Origin: Physcomitrium patens
Taxonomy: Eukaryota > Streptophyta > Bryopsida > Funariales > Funariaceae
Direction of reading: 5' to 3'
NCBI RefSeq assembly: GCF_000002425.4
Contig: NC_037270.1
Coordinates: 5,933,450 to 5,997,449, forward strand
Length of the DNA stretch: 64,000 bases
Below the pieces are notes generated by a model. It saw only the letters and a list, made by a program, of their open reading frames with translations. It had not been told where the DNA came from and made no database searches. Both the position numbers and the translations under genes were made by a program. Positions 22,430-35,126 of this stretch are shown piece after piece (position 1 is the stretch's first letter; the number at the start of each line of letters is the position of its first letter).

Positions 22430-25400
22430 TTACTTGTCCCGCATCGTATCGACTACCTTTCCTCTTCCTTTAAGCTTATCTTTATCTTTTTCCTTATCTT
22501 TCTCTCCGTCTTTCTCTTCATCCTCATCTCTCTCCTTATTACCACCCATTAACTCATCTACACAAAAGCAATACAATTCCTGATGTAGTTGTTGCCATTG
22601 CTGCCCATTATTCAAAGCCCGGCGCAACTCCGATCTTAATCTTTCAAGTTCCATTTGCATAGCTGCCGTAGATCCACGTTGCTGTCCGAAACAAACCTCG
22701 AGTTAGTGCAGTCTTAGGATGCGAATCAAGGAACATACTTATGTCCAAAAGTATTGAATAAAACTGCTGGAGTATCGAAATAAATATAGGGTCATGTGAA
22801 GCAAATACTAACCTCTAGCTCTTTAATTTGGCGTTCCATGGCAACGTAGCTATATGAATGACCTTCAAAATCTTCATCTTCTGGATACGAAGAAGGAAGC
22901 ACAACAAGGGGTCCTTCCCAAGGGTTCGCATCATGAGCCACCGCATCTGACGCAACATACTTGCTTAATGGAGCCACTGGAATTGTTGGAGCTCGCCTAT
23001 TCACAGATCGCCCCGGCTGTGAACCATGAGATTGTACTAAAGATCGCGGTAACACTAGCAAGCAACTAATGGGTCCTGTGTTGATCAAACAGACAGTGAT
23101 TTTAGCATCCTTACAAGAAAGTGCACATGTTTCCACTTCACGACGACAACAAAACAAAAATTAGACACTACTTCAACAGGTTAGCGTTCACCCAGCGGTT
23201 GTCGAAAACATCCGATAAGAATGGTCTGCTGAAAACAACTTGCTTCATCACACGCTTCGAAGGTGTTAGTTTTATCACAAACATTGACAAAGTAATTCAA
23301 GTTCCCGGATCTGTTCGACACGTGTAAAAAATGGTTCAGGGTCTAACCTTTAGATTGTGCGAAGGTTCTCAGAACTTGACGACTTGATGTGTCCCAGAGA
23401 CGTGCTGTGCAATCCTCAGATCCAGAAACCAGCGACACTCCATCCATACTAAAGGCCAACGATGTGACTGCACGACTGCTCACACCAAAATAAACGGCTT
23501 CAGTAAAAATCCACACTGTTCATTCTCCCGAGGCCACTACCATAAACAAAGAACTGCACTATCACTTCATAATGCAATATCATATCGCGATTATCGACAA
23601 TTGCAAATGCAACCCTTAACCGCAAAACCACCATTTTATGACGCAGGAATCAGGAAATTTGGGTTGTAATTACAATCGGATTCGGTAACAAACATGGCAA
23701 CGGTGGCAGCTCATGTAAGCAAAATAGTAGAGAAAGTTTACTATTTACCTGTGACCAATAAGAGCGGCATCCGTGCCAAGGTTCCCATCGGCCAAAATTC
23801 CAGCCGTGGTAGGCACTCCAAAATTTAGAGCGGTAGTGAAAATCCTGCCATCAGCACCGCCGGCATACAACGCATATTCACCAGGATCTAATACAATAGC
23901 ATTCAATGCTGTCGGGAAAACGATTGACCTCAGAAGAGTTCCAAGAGCAAGACTCCAGATCTGCGAAAATACAACCCACTTCTGTGAGAGATGGAGAAAC
24001 TTGAACACAAATAACAATTTCACCAAATTTAGATCCAGGCTTACTAGATTGAATGTGTTAAACCTTTCGAACATAATACAGGTTCAAAAAAATCAATGAT
24101 ACATCCTTCTAAGAGATAACTACAAAAGATTCAACTTCCATAAAAGTCAACCTTTTGTTTTCAGTGAGGGCTACACAAGAGAAGTACTTCTAACACGCAG
24201 CAGAAAGAGCCGAAGACATGATGAAGGATCACCTTGCATGTGTGATCCAAAGAGCAGGACACGACAATAGCACTAGAGCCACCAGAGCCCGAAACAAGTC
24301 CTGTAACTGGCAAGGTGTGGTCAGACCACCCATACATCGCAGCAACTTGTCCGTCTGCTCCTTGGCCATCCTCTCCCATATCCAGAACCCTGTACAGAAA
24401 GTACACACGCTAACTACAAGAAACGGGTGCTTCACATACTTCAAAACCTAATATTGCTGTAGGGGTTTAGGGTTTAAGCTCAAACAAGTAATCATGGTCA
24501 AAAAACATTAAATGGAAGAGAAACATATTAAGCATGATCGTAGGAGTAGCTTGAGCTTAATCCAAACACATGAATAGTGGCTTATGTGCTAAAATTGGGG
24601 TCATAGCATCTGCTGAACATCAGTCGAGAAGACGGACCTGATAAGAGGCCAGACATTAACGAGGCCGTCATCCGCTCCAGAAATGAGCAACGAGTCGTCA
24701 TCAGAGAACACTAGGCAGCTGACGTTCTTGTAGTGGCCAGACCAAAGCCTCAGCAACCGCCCGGTCGCCACCTATTCCGCCAAAAACACAAAGAAAATCA
24801 GATTACCGGCTCAACAGACGAAAAAGATCCTTCGGTAAAAAGACTGAACAAACGAATACCTCATCAACAACTCCTCTGCTTTGCATGCCATATGTCTCAT
24901 GAAACGTTTCGGTTCATACAGTGCCTTTCGTGACATTGACATTCTCAGGTACACATCTACGACTCACCTCCCAGAAATAGATTCGACCAGACGCACCACC
25001 ACCGGCAAGGTAAGCTCCATCGCTGGTGCACGCCAGAGGACCGATAGGCTCCACGGGATAGCTCTTAAATGCTACTTGACTCTGTTTTCAGGACAGATAA
25101 AACGAAAATTACAGTCCGTCACCCACCGCATCACTTCACGACCTCCGACAATTGTCTTTGAATGACCTACATTTCCAAACGATTATGCTCTATTCAACAA
25201 TACCCAGAGCCATGCCAAGGTATTCCAGTTTATTGCCCACATTGAAAACATAATGGGGTTAACATGAATTGTTGTGCCTGTGGAAGAAACCACCTTTCCA
25301 CAAAACAGAAATCCTACAAATGTAAGCCAACTCAACCGTGATGATATAAATTGTTCCAGAAAGCCCATAGCGACAGCAGAAGCGAAGGCGTTGCCTGAAG

Positions 25401-25716
25401 TTTATAGTCCTTCAATGCCACCCGACACAGAAACAACCCCAATGCAGTATCAATATGGGATAGGAGAGGCCCTTACCTTGTGCCAAGCCCAGAAGTAGAT
25501 GGCGCCACCTCCAGCTCCACCCGAGGGCTTAGGCACCTGGGCAGCCGCCAGAAAGTGGGATCCAACGGGAGCGAGTGCATTGCGCGGCGAGGCGCAGGAG
25601 CGGAGGTGTGATAACACAAGGCCGGAGTGCAAATCCCACACCGTAACCCCCGCATCCGCCCCTGAGCACACCACCACGACTTCTGTTACGGTAGCCAGCT
25701 TGCTCCATCCACCCAC
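22430..25716 (-). CDS. RID3: RID3 / IPI3 (WDR18-like) WD40 protein, 8 exons
   Basis: Nuclear WD40 factor of the Rix1/IPI complex, which acts on pre-60S ribosomes (family knowledge). Exons by eye: 25716-25477, 25081-24968, 24771-24638, 24389-24233, 23960-23749, 23475-23348, 23075-22813, 22681-22430. All introns are GT-AG and all phases join, giving about 500 residues, normal for the family. Seen in order: VTVWDLHSG, SCASPRNAL, KSYPVEPIGPL, GGGASGRIYFWE, LVFSDDDSLLISG, SCSLDHTCKIWSL, ALNAIVLDPGEYALYAGG and GSEDCTARLWD. The tail has a coiled coil (MELERLRSELRRAL) and a lysine/aspartate-rich end typical of plant RID3. Oddity: no ATG opens exon 1. An in-frame TGA lies 9 nt upstream of the GTG at 25716, so the true start is either non-AUG or in an upstream exon. 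Confidence 0.88.
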
Positions 25717-28604
25717 GGCCTCTCACGGCCGCCCCCCACCCTTTCGGGCCAAATTCACTCTAAGGAAGCCCCTCCTTAATCCCCTGATCACACACCCAAC
25801 AATCCCTTCCTCTCTTGATCGCAAGCCCACGCCACTCCCTGCATGCACCGTCAACGCTATATACTCGACAGAAGAATCGACCTTCCGGCTCTTCTTCTTC
25901 AAAACTTAAACCCAAGCACCATGATGCAACCCACCAAAATGATCTCTGTAGTTCAAATTCTATCACCACACATAATGATTCAGGTGGCGGCCTCCAGAAC
26001 GCCAAGGGGCGGCTGCAGCTCCACCCAACTCCCTGCCTACTATCGCACCACGATCCTCAACGCTTTCTTACGCAATCATTCGAGGCAGTTTCGAGCGCCC
26101 GAAACAAAGCAGATATTCGCCGATTCCCACGGGAAATGGTCACCGAGTAGGCGACGATGGCAATCTGTGACCTAATTTGGCCACAGTATGCACAATACAC
26201 CACGGGCATTTATACCTCGCTCCGAAAACCGAAACCTGGAAAGGCACGAAATCTCCCATACGACAGAAAAGACTGAATTGTGTTCATCGAAGGATGTATC
26301 TGTTAAACAGAAAATCGGCCAACTCTGTGACCTAAAACTCCTGAATCTGATGCCCTTCTGCAACAATTTCAAACACCATTTCCACCCTAAGTATGCGTTT
26401 ATCGGAATTGTGCAGATACGCGTTAACGCTTCCGAAACTAGGGCTTGAAACATATCCCTAATTCCTTCAAAGCTGTGCATCTGATTTTAGGGTTTGCGGC
26501 TCTTCATGGAAACCACAACAATCACATCGTTGACTCCCCTGAATCTAAGAATAGAATCGTGTTTTCGGTAGCCGATGAAACTTACGGTGAGACTCACAAT
26601 CTCACTCAAATAACTGTGTGGGAGTGTGTGTGTGTGAACAACACCTGTGTTTGAGTTTAACCGCTTAAAGACGACGAGGATTGGGGTTCAATTCTTACAC
26701 AGAGTTACTCGGACCGGTGTCACATGAACGAGCAAGAGTTGAATGAAGAATTGGAAAAGCTTGGAAGCTGTCGGAAGCAACACAATCAAGCCCAAAATCA
26801 CGTCGAAACTCGATCTGAATTGTCAGAATAAATAGACAGATGGAGCACGAGATCATGAAAGCGATCGGAGCTCGATGATGAATTGCATGTTGTGGAATGA
26901 GGCACCACGAAGCCCTAATGAAAGAAAAAGGGCAAGAAAGCAGTAGCAACTGTTGGCTTGATCATCCGTAGGAAGTAGACAGAGAAGGGCTGATAACTTT
27001 CTACTCAAAATGTAGGACATTGTTGTTAGTAATCAAAACCCTTAAACTTTAGTGAAAGACAAATTTAGAAGTTTGAGATGGTGTTGGGTTGTCAGATGAG
27101 GGCATTTGTGATTGCATCAAAACAGTTGGCGGCTGGAATGCCGGTTATCAAATTCTAATCATGCTTGATTAGAATTTTGAAACCTAACCTAAAATCTAAT
27201 TTCCATATGTCCAGTGAAAACGTAACCCACAAAAACAACGTACACACTAACAAAAACAGAGGGAGAAGGAAACTTTAGATTGTTCAGAAAGTAGACTTAT
27301 CTAAATGTGTCTTATATCGAATCTGCTACTGAGAAATAGGAATGTGTATACATAGTTGAAAACGAGTAAGGAGATTCTTTAAGATTTTGAAAATTCGTTT
27401 CTTTCAGTTAATATTTTGCCATTTCTTTTGTATTCCATGTTCTACAATTCTGTTATTTCTAAACTTTTTGCACAGAAGTCACGATATTGACTTTGATTTT
27501 GATTTTTAAGAACACAACAGGCTTTCAAGCTCAATAAGAAACAGTACTTCACCTGAAAATGTGATTGTAAAAAATGGTGATATTTCCACTGTCAATTAAT
27601 TATTTTGTTGGTGCAACGTTGTTTCATTTACATCAAATTAGTCTTGTAGTAGTAGAATAGTTAAACGCCCACGTTTAAATTAGTTTTTGATAGACGGCCT
27701 GTAAAAACAAAAATTGTTTTAATGCACCACGTTGAAGTTTTAGTTTCAAATCACGAATACAATTTTACAAAGTCATTGTAAAATTTGTTAATGTTTGACA
27801 AGTTTGGTGTGATGATATAAAAAATTGTTACTTCACAAACCACATGCAAAATATGACACTGCCCAGAACAGAAGTAAACAGTTTCACTGCATGAACTGAA
27901 TTGGTTTCTAACACCATTACATTATCCAAGTTTATTTTTTAACATTTGAATAATAAAAAACTTTAATGACCGTTTGGATCCCTACAACACATCGCAACAA
28001 TTTCATCCCAAACGAACATGTCAAAAAAAAATAAACAAAGCTGGTGGCCACCTTCCTGGAGACTTGCAAGACATCCTCCCCAATTGAAAGGGTACAATTT
28101 TCTTCTCATGTTTTCATATTTACATATAAACAATTTAACAGATCGAAAAAAAGATCAACTCTAGATCGACAAAAAAAAAAAAAAAAAAACAAAAACAAAA
28201 AACATTGGATACAATGGAATAAATCACAGAATCGATTATAGATTCCTGCTGAAGTCTAAATGTTCGGCAGCAATACAACATCCTTGAAATATGCGTCACG
28301 TCCATAAAGCAGTAGATGCCCTCATAACGATCAAATTCCTGCTAAAACCCTCTCAAATCTCTTACAAATTCACGCATTGCAAATATAACACCAAACAGGA
28401 TGCTTAATCTGACCACAAGCTTTGCTAGCATGTTTCTAACATATTCATGACGTTTTAAAAATATTTTCTCATTGTCGGCGATATCTTACAGGAAAGCCTG
28501 GAACATCAGCAGGAGCAAGCGGATGACCGCTTCGTGATCAAACGATTTTCAGAAGAAGAAACCAGGCACTGCGTTAGTGAGCACAAAATTGGGGTCAGGA
28601 TGCA
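25717..28604. other. Upstream region of RID3-like gene and intergenic DNA
   Basis: 25717-26200 is GC-richer and should contain the RID3 5' UTR and promoter. The frames on both strands there lack family features. A telo-box (26485-26495) and a TGGGCT-type site II motif (minus strand, about 26786) lie further up. 27000-28600 is ordinary AT-rich intergenic DNA with a poly-A tract at about 28170-28200; no gene seen. Confidence 0.5.
26485..26495 (-). promoter_or_regulatory. Telo-box upstream of RID3-like gene
   Basis: Minus-strand AAACCCTAAAA. In plants such boxes, often with site II (TGGGCY), mark promoters of ribosome-related genes; the downstream gene is a ribosome assembly factor. It is about 770 bp from the first coding exon, and the transcription start is unknown, so the assignment is tentative. 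Confidence 0.35.
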
Positions 28605-29855
28605 TCAGTCCGATTCCGAATCTGGCCAGCTCTCTCTCAAAAGCGCCACCAAAGAACTGATGTCAATGAAACCTACAAACATATCTTGCCGCGATTTGAT
28701 GAGCTCTGTCTGTTCACCCAGAGGCAATGTCAAAAAGAAGCTCTTCGTGATGTGGTGATAGCTTTCTTGAGAGACAAAGGATTCCAGCACCACATGCCAG
28801 TTCTTCAAGAGGGCGACCCTTTCTGCAGTGCTTAATAGCAGGTCCCCTTCCAGCACGGCCGTATACAACCGCAGAATAAGCCTGGCCATTTCCATCCCAG
28901 CCGCATTGCAATGAGGCGCATTGAAATAATTCATTCTTATGACAATTGAAGGAAGATCCTCCATGTGGACAATGCACAGAACCAGCTCTTCGGCAACCCT
29001 AGCGTTTAAGAGAGATCTCAACACCCAGCAGACCGCTAAAAGCTTCTGTGCAAGCTTAAAAATCGTGGACTGTTGAGGTTGAAGAGTCTCATTATGCTCT
29101 TTGTCAATTGCACTGAGCGTATTTTTTGCCTCGTTACTGACAATTGTCACCACCGTCTTGGCGACATTAACAGGGGTCCCAGATCCAACGCCATGCAAAA
29201 ATTCCTCAATCAGTGTGCGAGTGTTCTTGAAGTTGTCATTATGGGACATTGCCGAGCGAATCCAATATTGGTAAACGTCGCACAAGTGCCTGTAACGATC
29301 TCTATCGTTCATGTGTAGTCCTAGTCGAGCAATAAGGTCTGTGGCGTGACCACCGTGGAAATCTGGGGAGTAAGAGTATTCTCGAATCCTGACTTCATCC
29401 TCGTTGGACCAGTGGATAGCGGATATGTACCGGGAGATGGAGTCCATTAGTTCGTGAAACTCAATCTGCGAGGCCACCTTCAGAAGCTCTACGGAATGTT
29501 TGATCTCTCCGAAGTCCTTTTGAAACGGCGAGTACATGCGACTGAAGCAGGCTGTGTAGTATTCGACATCCGAGTGAACCTCCAGAAAAAATTCGCTCAC
29601 AGTGGACAATGGATTTGGCTTCCGCCATCTCTCGCTCAAGCACGTCTCGAAATACTTGCTGTATTGACTCAGACGCCTGGAATGTATCTTTACCAGCACG
29701 AGAGTCTTGTCGCGAATTTCACTATCGCTGCATCCTGCGAGATCGGTCCCGCTAGGTACTAGGCGGATAGAAACATCTTGATCTACCTCAATTCCGCCGC
29801 ACCACACAATCTGTCCCGTTTCCAAAGAGTCCGCTACAGCCGAATCCGAACTCAT
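28605..29855 (-). CDS. BTB/POZ domain protein (At1g63850/At3g05675-like), single exon
   Basis: Intact 416-residue frame. ATG at 29855 (MSSDSAVAD) is the first in-frame methionine; a longer frame starts only with GTG. Residues ~25-130 form a BTB/POZ-like domain (QDVSIRLVP, VLVKIHSRRLSQYSKYFETCLSERW, FSRMYS...). This is followed by a long helical C-terminal region (ELLKVASQIEFHELMDSISRYI, then LLAVCWVLRSLLNARVAEELV). This architecture is that of a plant BTB family thought to act as CUL3 ubiquitin-ligase adaptors or scaffolds; substrates are unknown. The sequence ends SWPDSESD. No introns in the coding part; a 5' UTR intron is possible upstream. No sign of damage. Confidence 0.85.
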   Translation of the reverse strand: MSSDSAVADSLETGQIVWCGGIEVDQDVSIRLVPSGTDLAGCSDSEIRDKTLVLVKIHSRRLSQYSKYFETCLSERWRKPNPLSTVSEFFLEVHSDVEYYTACFSRMYSPFQKDFGEIKHSVELLKVASQIEFHELMDSISRYISAIHWSNEDEVRIREYSYSPDFHGGHATDLIARLGLHMNDRDRYRHLCDVYQYWIRSAMSHNDNFKNTRTLIEEFLHGVGSGTPVNVAKTVVTIVSNEAKNTLSAIDKEHNETLQPQQSTIFKLAQKLLAVCWVLRSLLNARVAEELVLCIVHMEDLPSIVIRMNYFNAPHCNAAGMEMARLILRLYTAVLEGDLLLSTAERVALLKNWHVVLESFVSQESYHHITKSFFLTLPLGEQTELIKSRQDMFVGFIDISSLVALLRESWPDSESD

Positions 29856-31000
29856 CTTTAAGCTAATCTTGGTGGACGAACGGAAGTGCGAATAAACTGG
29901 TCTTGCTCTCTCCACTCAGCTGGGCAAGAGTTTCACATCTTCGACAAGTAGAACACATGCTCAAAGCATAGAACCTGCAAGCATTTGAATTCAAAGCCAC
30001 GGTATAGACCTACTTGTATCTTTATCCCTCCATCGTCAAGGATCCTAGTAGTAACTTCAAGCTACAGTACATGGAGGGAAAGGGCAGGTCGAAGGCAACA
30101 AAGAGAAGACCAAAGGAAGAGAACAGTTCCAAAACAATCCCTCGAACAAGCCCTACTGAAGAGGTGAAATCATGCAACAACGCAAGATCATGGCCACTAG
30201 ACTATGGCAACAAGTAATCCACTCACACCAAGCATGTCTCGATCAACTGACCTCGAGAATCTCCCTGTCGCTGCACCATGCTCCCGCTGAAATGGTTCGA
30301 ACTGGGTGGAAAGTCGGAGATGGCCGGCACAACTTCTAGAGCTCGATGGTCTGAAAACAATGGCGGTTCCCTGTAACTTGTGAGAATCCTCAAGCTTCAT
30401 GAAAAGCTTTCAATGGAGCAGCCTCGTCAGGTGGGTACCCCCCGATTCCCGTTGCCTTCACCGTGAAGCTTCAAAGGGAGGGGGATGAACAACCACGTCG
30501 GCAACGTTAGCCGGTTGGCAGCAGGCAATTCGAGTCTCGCCGCCGTCGTCTCTCGATAAGTGAAGTTCATGCAATGCCATGCGGTGAGTGGGCTTGGCAT
30601 AAGCATCAGCAGCGATGGACTTGGCGGATGAAACAGGAACAGAGATGGCGTCCTCTCCCTCGCAGGAAAAAAGACGACAAGGAAACAACACCCCAAAAAT
30701 CAACACACAACAACGAAAGGAAGCAAGCAAGATAGAAAGACAGAAAGACAGAACGAACGAACGAAAGAAAGAAAGAGAGAAAGAAAGAAGTGTAAACCCT
30801 AAATGTGGACTTTTGAATGTGAGAGGTTTGATGAAAAGCATGCTTACACTTACTCTTTCTCTCTGGATATGCATTCATGTATATATGACACTTAATTGGG
30901 TTCATTTTGATGTCAGAAATTTTAAGGCGAGTTTCTATGTAGGTTTGAACATTCTAAAAGGATATTTGTAGTGTGTTTGTGGATATGTACACACACACAC
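29856..31000. other. Upstream region of the BTB gene
   Basis: GC-richer than the desert to its right, so probably 5' UTR and promoter. A telo-box-like AAACCCTAAAT lies at about 30795, after a purine-rich GAAAGA/AACGA tract at 30735-30790. An AC/TA dinucleotide run starts at 30989. The frames on both strands here have no family features. Confidence 0.45.
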
Positions 31001-31032
31001 ACACCCCCTATATATATATATATATATATATA
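30989..31032. repeat. (AC)n then (TA)n microsatellite
   Basis: AC dinucleotides run directly into about 12 TA units. It marks the left edge of the AT-rich desert. Confidence 0.9.
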
Positions 31033-31234
31033 AATAATTGCAAAACAAAACTTAATATATTGTGCTACAAAACAGGGAAATATTGAGATTTCTTTTGTGT
31101 TACAATCAATCTTCTGTTGTAAAATGAATTTTGGTTTCAAATTTTGGAGCTGTTTTATAACAGTTAGAGGATTTTCTGAATCCTTATAAATCATATTATT
31201 AGATAAAGTATCAACATAATAAAACATATTAAAG

Positions 31235-31272
<38 letters not shown>

Positions 31273-32193
31273 TACATTTATTTTAATGTTACAAAATTAT
31301 ATATATATATATATAATTGTAATTTTCTAAATTAGTAAATAAAGTATCAAGTCAAATTCATTTAAGTATAATATTGGTTATTTAAAAAATATTTATTTTA
31401 TTGAAAAATAAAATATATAAAATAATATAAATAATATTTCTTTACCAAAACCATATTTAATAAGAATTTTTTTGTTTTAAAGCATTTTATATAAACTTTT
31501 TAAGATGTTTTTGCTACATAAGGTATGGTCTCCTCTCATATCATAGTTATATTATAAATATTAGCCTTGAACAAGGCTTTATTGAAAGTGTTTATAGACC
31601 TTTGTGATTTATTTGTATTCTAATATTCTCTTTCTTTGCTAATATTTTTATTGATAATAGAATTTTTATTTAATAAAAAATATTCCAAAAATAAAATTTT
31701 GTGAAGTGAAATAAATTAGTAAATCAAAAATAATGTGGATTTAAGAAAAATTAATTTATAAGTTATAATTTATTTTGATGTTCTTAAAAGAAAAAAGAAA
31801 AACTTCTACCTTATTGTTAAAGAAGATTGAGATTTGATATTATATTTATTGATCTTATTAAATTATTCAATTAAAAAAATCAAGAATAAGTAGATCAAAT
31901 TTATAAGTAAATTCTAAAAGACTTGCTTCTATAAGCATAAAGAAGTTAAAGATTAATATATCAAAGAAGTTTAATGGAACAAGATCAAAATGCTAAAGAT
32001 TATTTTAAGATTTCATTTTTCTTCATAGTCTAATAAAATTACTCGAGTAAGATTTACACACATACTTTTATTTGAAGGTATTATTATTTCTTGATTTGTA
32101 TCTTAAATGGGTGAGGATTTTTAAATTTTGTATAATTTAAACTTATTTTTAGTTATAATTATAGCAAAAAACAAAGAGAGTAGTCAAAAAAAG

Positions 32194-32228
<35 letters not shown>

Positions 32229-32458
32229 TTTTGTAACAAAGATCTTATTCATTTGCTATTTTTGTTGCCAAAGTCTAATAACTTGCTTTACCACATGAAT
32301 TAGAAGGTTAAGACTCTAATTATACAATTTTGATACATTTTAAAAGATAATGTTGAAAATCTATTGTTAACAATATCAAAAGCAAAATTTATTAGAAAAA
32401 TTTATTACTAGAGCAATTATATGCAAAAATTGACTATTTAAAAGATATCAAGAATAAA
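31033..32458. other. AT-rich desert with microsatellites, no gene seen
   Basis: Contains a (TA)n run at 31239-31269, another at about 31300-31315 and a poly-A run of about 30 at 32194-32223. All frames are closed. Confidence 0.6.
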
Positions 32459-32985
32459 GTATTAAGGACAAGAGCTCAAAGAATGTAAATAAAGAAGTGA
32501 GACGTTTTTCAAATAAAGATGTCAAAAAATAAATATGTAAATATATGTATTCAAGAAAAAAAATGGAATGGTTATAGCTAAAGATTAAAAAACTAGAGAC
32601 TCTTAAAACTAGAATAGAACCAAGAAAGGAGTTGAAAAGAGTAAGGAAGGCCTCACTCTTGCATCTATATATACTATCTAATTAGGAATAACATGGCAAC
32701 ATTCTATAGAACCTCTAACATGTGTTTAACTTGCAAGACACATGTCTAATTTGTAAAGCAAGTTTTTTATATGTATGCCATATGTTTAATTTGTACCACA
32801 AGTAACCAATATGTACAACATATGGCCAACTTATTGGCAAAGTTTTCAACCTAGTAATAACCTACAAGCATATGTAAATATAAGTTTGCATATATGAATC
32901 ATCTAAGAAGCTTTTCTACAAGATATTATCAAATTTACTTACTTCTACTTACTTCTATCTATTTAGATTATCTAAATATTTATTG
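32459..32985 (-). repeat. Decayed solo LTR of the B/D family
   Basis: Starts TTAAGGACAAGAGCTC (D: CAGGGACAAGAACTC). It keeps GGAGTTGAAAAGAGT, CTCACTCTTGCATCTATATATACTATCT, CAACATATGGCC and CTAAGAAGCTT in order. No internal sequence is attached, so it is a solo LTR or a heavily deleted element. Confidence 0.75.
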
Positions 32986-34199
32986 AAGATAAAAAATATG
33001 TATATTTTTTAAATTTTATAACATATTCAAATTTATAATAATAATAATTTCATAAATATAAATTATATATAGACACAAATACTATTAATGAAATATCCAT
33101 TAAAATAGAATATCTTCAATAAAAATAAAAAATAAAATAGTAATAATTTAAAAAGTAAAGTTTAAAGGTACATTTAAAATGTTTTTAATTATTAAGATAA
33201 TTAATATTTCTAAGATAATTGCAAAAATTGAAATATTATGATTTATTTGTAAGAACAAAGAATAGAGATGATATAGTAAAGTAATAGTAAGACTCTTTAC
33301 AAAATCTAATTAATTAATTTTTTTATTTCTACTATATTTTATTTTAAATTTAAATTCATATAATTGAAAATTTTATCAATTAAAAGAAAATTAAAGATTT
33401 ATTAATTTTTTAGATTTTTAAGCATTTTATCTCTTTTTAAAGAATACCAAAGCTTGTTTTTGTGAAATATATATTACAATAATATACTAATAATTTCAAA
33501 TTTTAAATATTTTCTTAAAAAAATTATGAAGTCATTAACTATTTATATTTTAAATTAGACAATTTTATATAAGATTATTAATAAGATCCTAAATATAAAT
33601 AATTCATATTAGAAAATTAAATATTTTGTAAAATATTTTACAAAATATTAACTTCTTTTGTGTTTATAAATGATTATAAAAACTTTACATAGAAATTAAA
33701 AAGTTGTACTTTATGTTCAACACAAGCAACTTATAAATAGTCACTAATTTCCTTAGTTTGATGTTATTGTGTCAACATTGTCCATATTAATGATCAATAT
33801 AAAATCATAATTCAATAAAGTATATCACACTCCATAATATACACTAATGACACAAGATTTGTGTCATTTAAATCTTTAGACAAGACTTTCCAATCAGGGT
33901 CAAAAACCTTAACAAACCAAGAAGATCTCCCAGGCCAGATAGGCAAAGACAAAAAAAATTAAAAAAAAAGAAAAGAAAAAAGCTTTTGTCCATATAAATC
34001 ACTGCAGAAGGATCAGAATTAATGCTTGAGAGAGAAAATAATCAGAAACAATGAAAAAAACACAAAAATCTCTGTGTGGTGAACCACAAGAACGTGAACT
34101 GAAGCAAGCGGGAGTCTTCATAACAAAACTACAAAACCCAACTTAATTATGAATGGAGGCTAGGAGGTAGATTTTTATTTACTATAAAGCAAACGTAGC
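32986..34199. other. AT-rich DNA, no gene seen
   Basis: Closed in all frames. Composition becomes less AT-rich from about 33890. Confidence 0.55.
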
Positions 34200-35043
34200 C
34201 GATTGAAAACGATTTACCAACAAAGAAGTTTACAATCTCAACCAACAACAACAACTAGGCAACACCAGAAGATGGACTCAACTCTGGCGAAGTTTACCGA
34301 AAGAGGGAACAAGTGTAAGTGCCTGATTCTCATGCCGAACAATTGGGGAGTTTGCCACTTGTTGATCTGCAGCAGCGATGCTGCCGCATCAGAATTGTGC
34401 TTGACGTGTTCAATGTGCTAGAAATCTGGACAAATTATACACAACACAGAGAGAGATTCCACTCGGTTTTGCAGCATTGGTCGTGGTGGTTCATGGGCGA
34501 CGCGACCCACTTGGGCAAGAAGATTCGACATCCGTCAAAATAAATTCTCGGCAGCCTCACTTTTCAACGCTGCACTGAAGCCCGGAATACAGGGGAAAAA
34601 AAAAAAAAAAGGCTTCTGTTGGTGCTATTGACGATTTCAGATGGAGTGTTGGGCACTGAATGAGAAACGTGCAGTTCACCTGACACCTTGAACTATTCAG
34701 GAATGGCGACGTGGAAACTCCGGTTCTGGTAACTGAGCCTGAAACGGATCAAATCCAGACAATACGACAGTGAGTATTGGAAATGCATACAGATATATAT
34801 ATATATATATATATAAACATATTGGCAAGCATAGATGAGTTACACTGTTTGTAACAGTGGCTGCTTAGTCTCCTTCTATTTGTACCGTTAACTGCCTTCA
34901 TCGACTTTAAATATTCGTCTCGATTGAGCTGGTTTCACTGACAGAATTGGCACTGGTGATGGAAGGGAGTCAAGCAACACGGTACCCGAGCCCTGGATTT
35001 TTGTATAGCTTTGTAGACTCCCTCGCTTTTGGAATCGATAAAA
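34200..35043. other. GC-richer island, no confident gene
   Basis: Composition resembles genic DNA. Two overlapping plus-strand frames (34203-34421, 34319-34543) have no clear family match; one holds LDVFNVLE, which recalls the winged-helix end of E2F/DEL proteins, but the rest does not fit. The right part may be the 3' UTR of the orphan exon at 35044-35126. A (TA)n run lies at about 34794-34814. Confidence 0.35.
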
Positions 35044-35126
35044 TTAGAATAGCTCGTAGCGGCCATGCAGGTAGGATGCTATTTGTTCATGCACTGAGAA
35101 ATCGATGAACAGGGATGCACCTACAC
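35044..35126 (-). pseudogene. Orphan terminal exon of an unidentified gene
   Basis: On the minus strand a good 3' splice site (TTTGTTGCAG) is followed by an open 26-codon frame ending in TAA, with VGASLFIDFSVHEQ and IASYLHGRYELF. GC content and codons look genic. I do not recognise the family. No matching upstream exons are visible before the AT-rich desert begins at about 35500, so the gene is either truncated or has a very long intron. Confidence 0.35.

Noticed and set aside
25499..26175. Plus-strand genes over the RID3 first exon and promoter
   Set aside because: These frames mirror the GC-rich RID3 exon or lack any domain, and the minus-strand reading has clear WD40 homology.
29856..29915. 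N-terminal extension of the BTB protein
   Set aside because: The longer frame begins with GTG; the first ATG at 29855 gives a normal-length protein.
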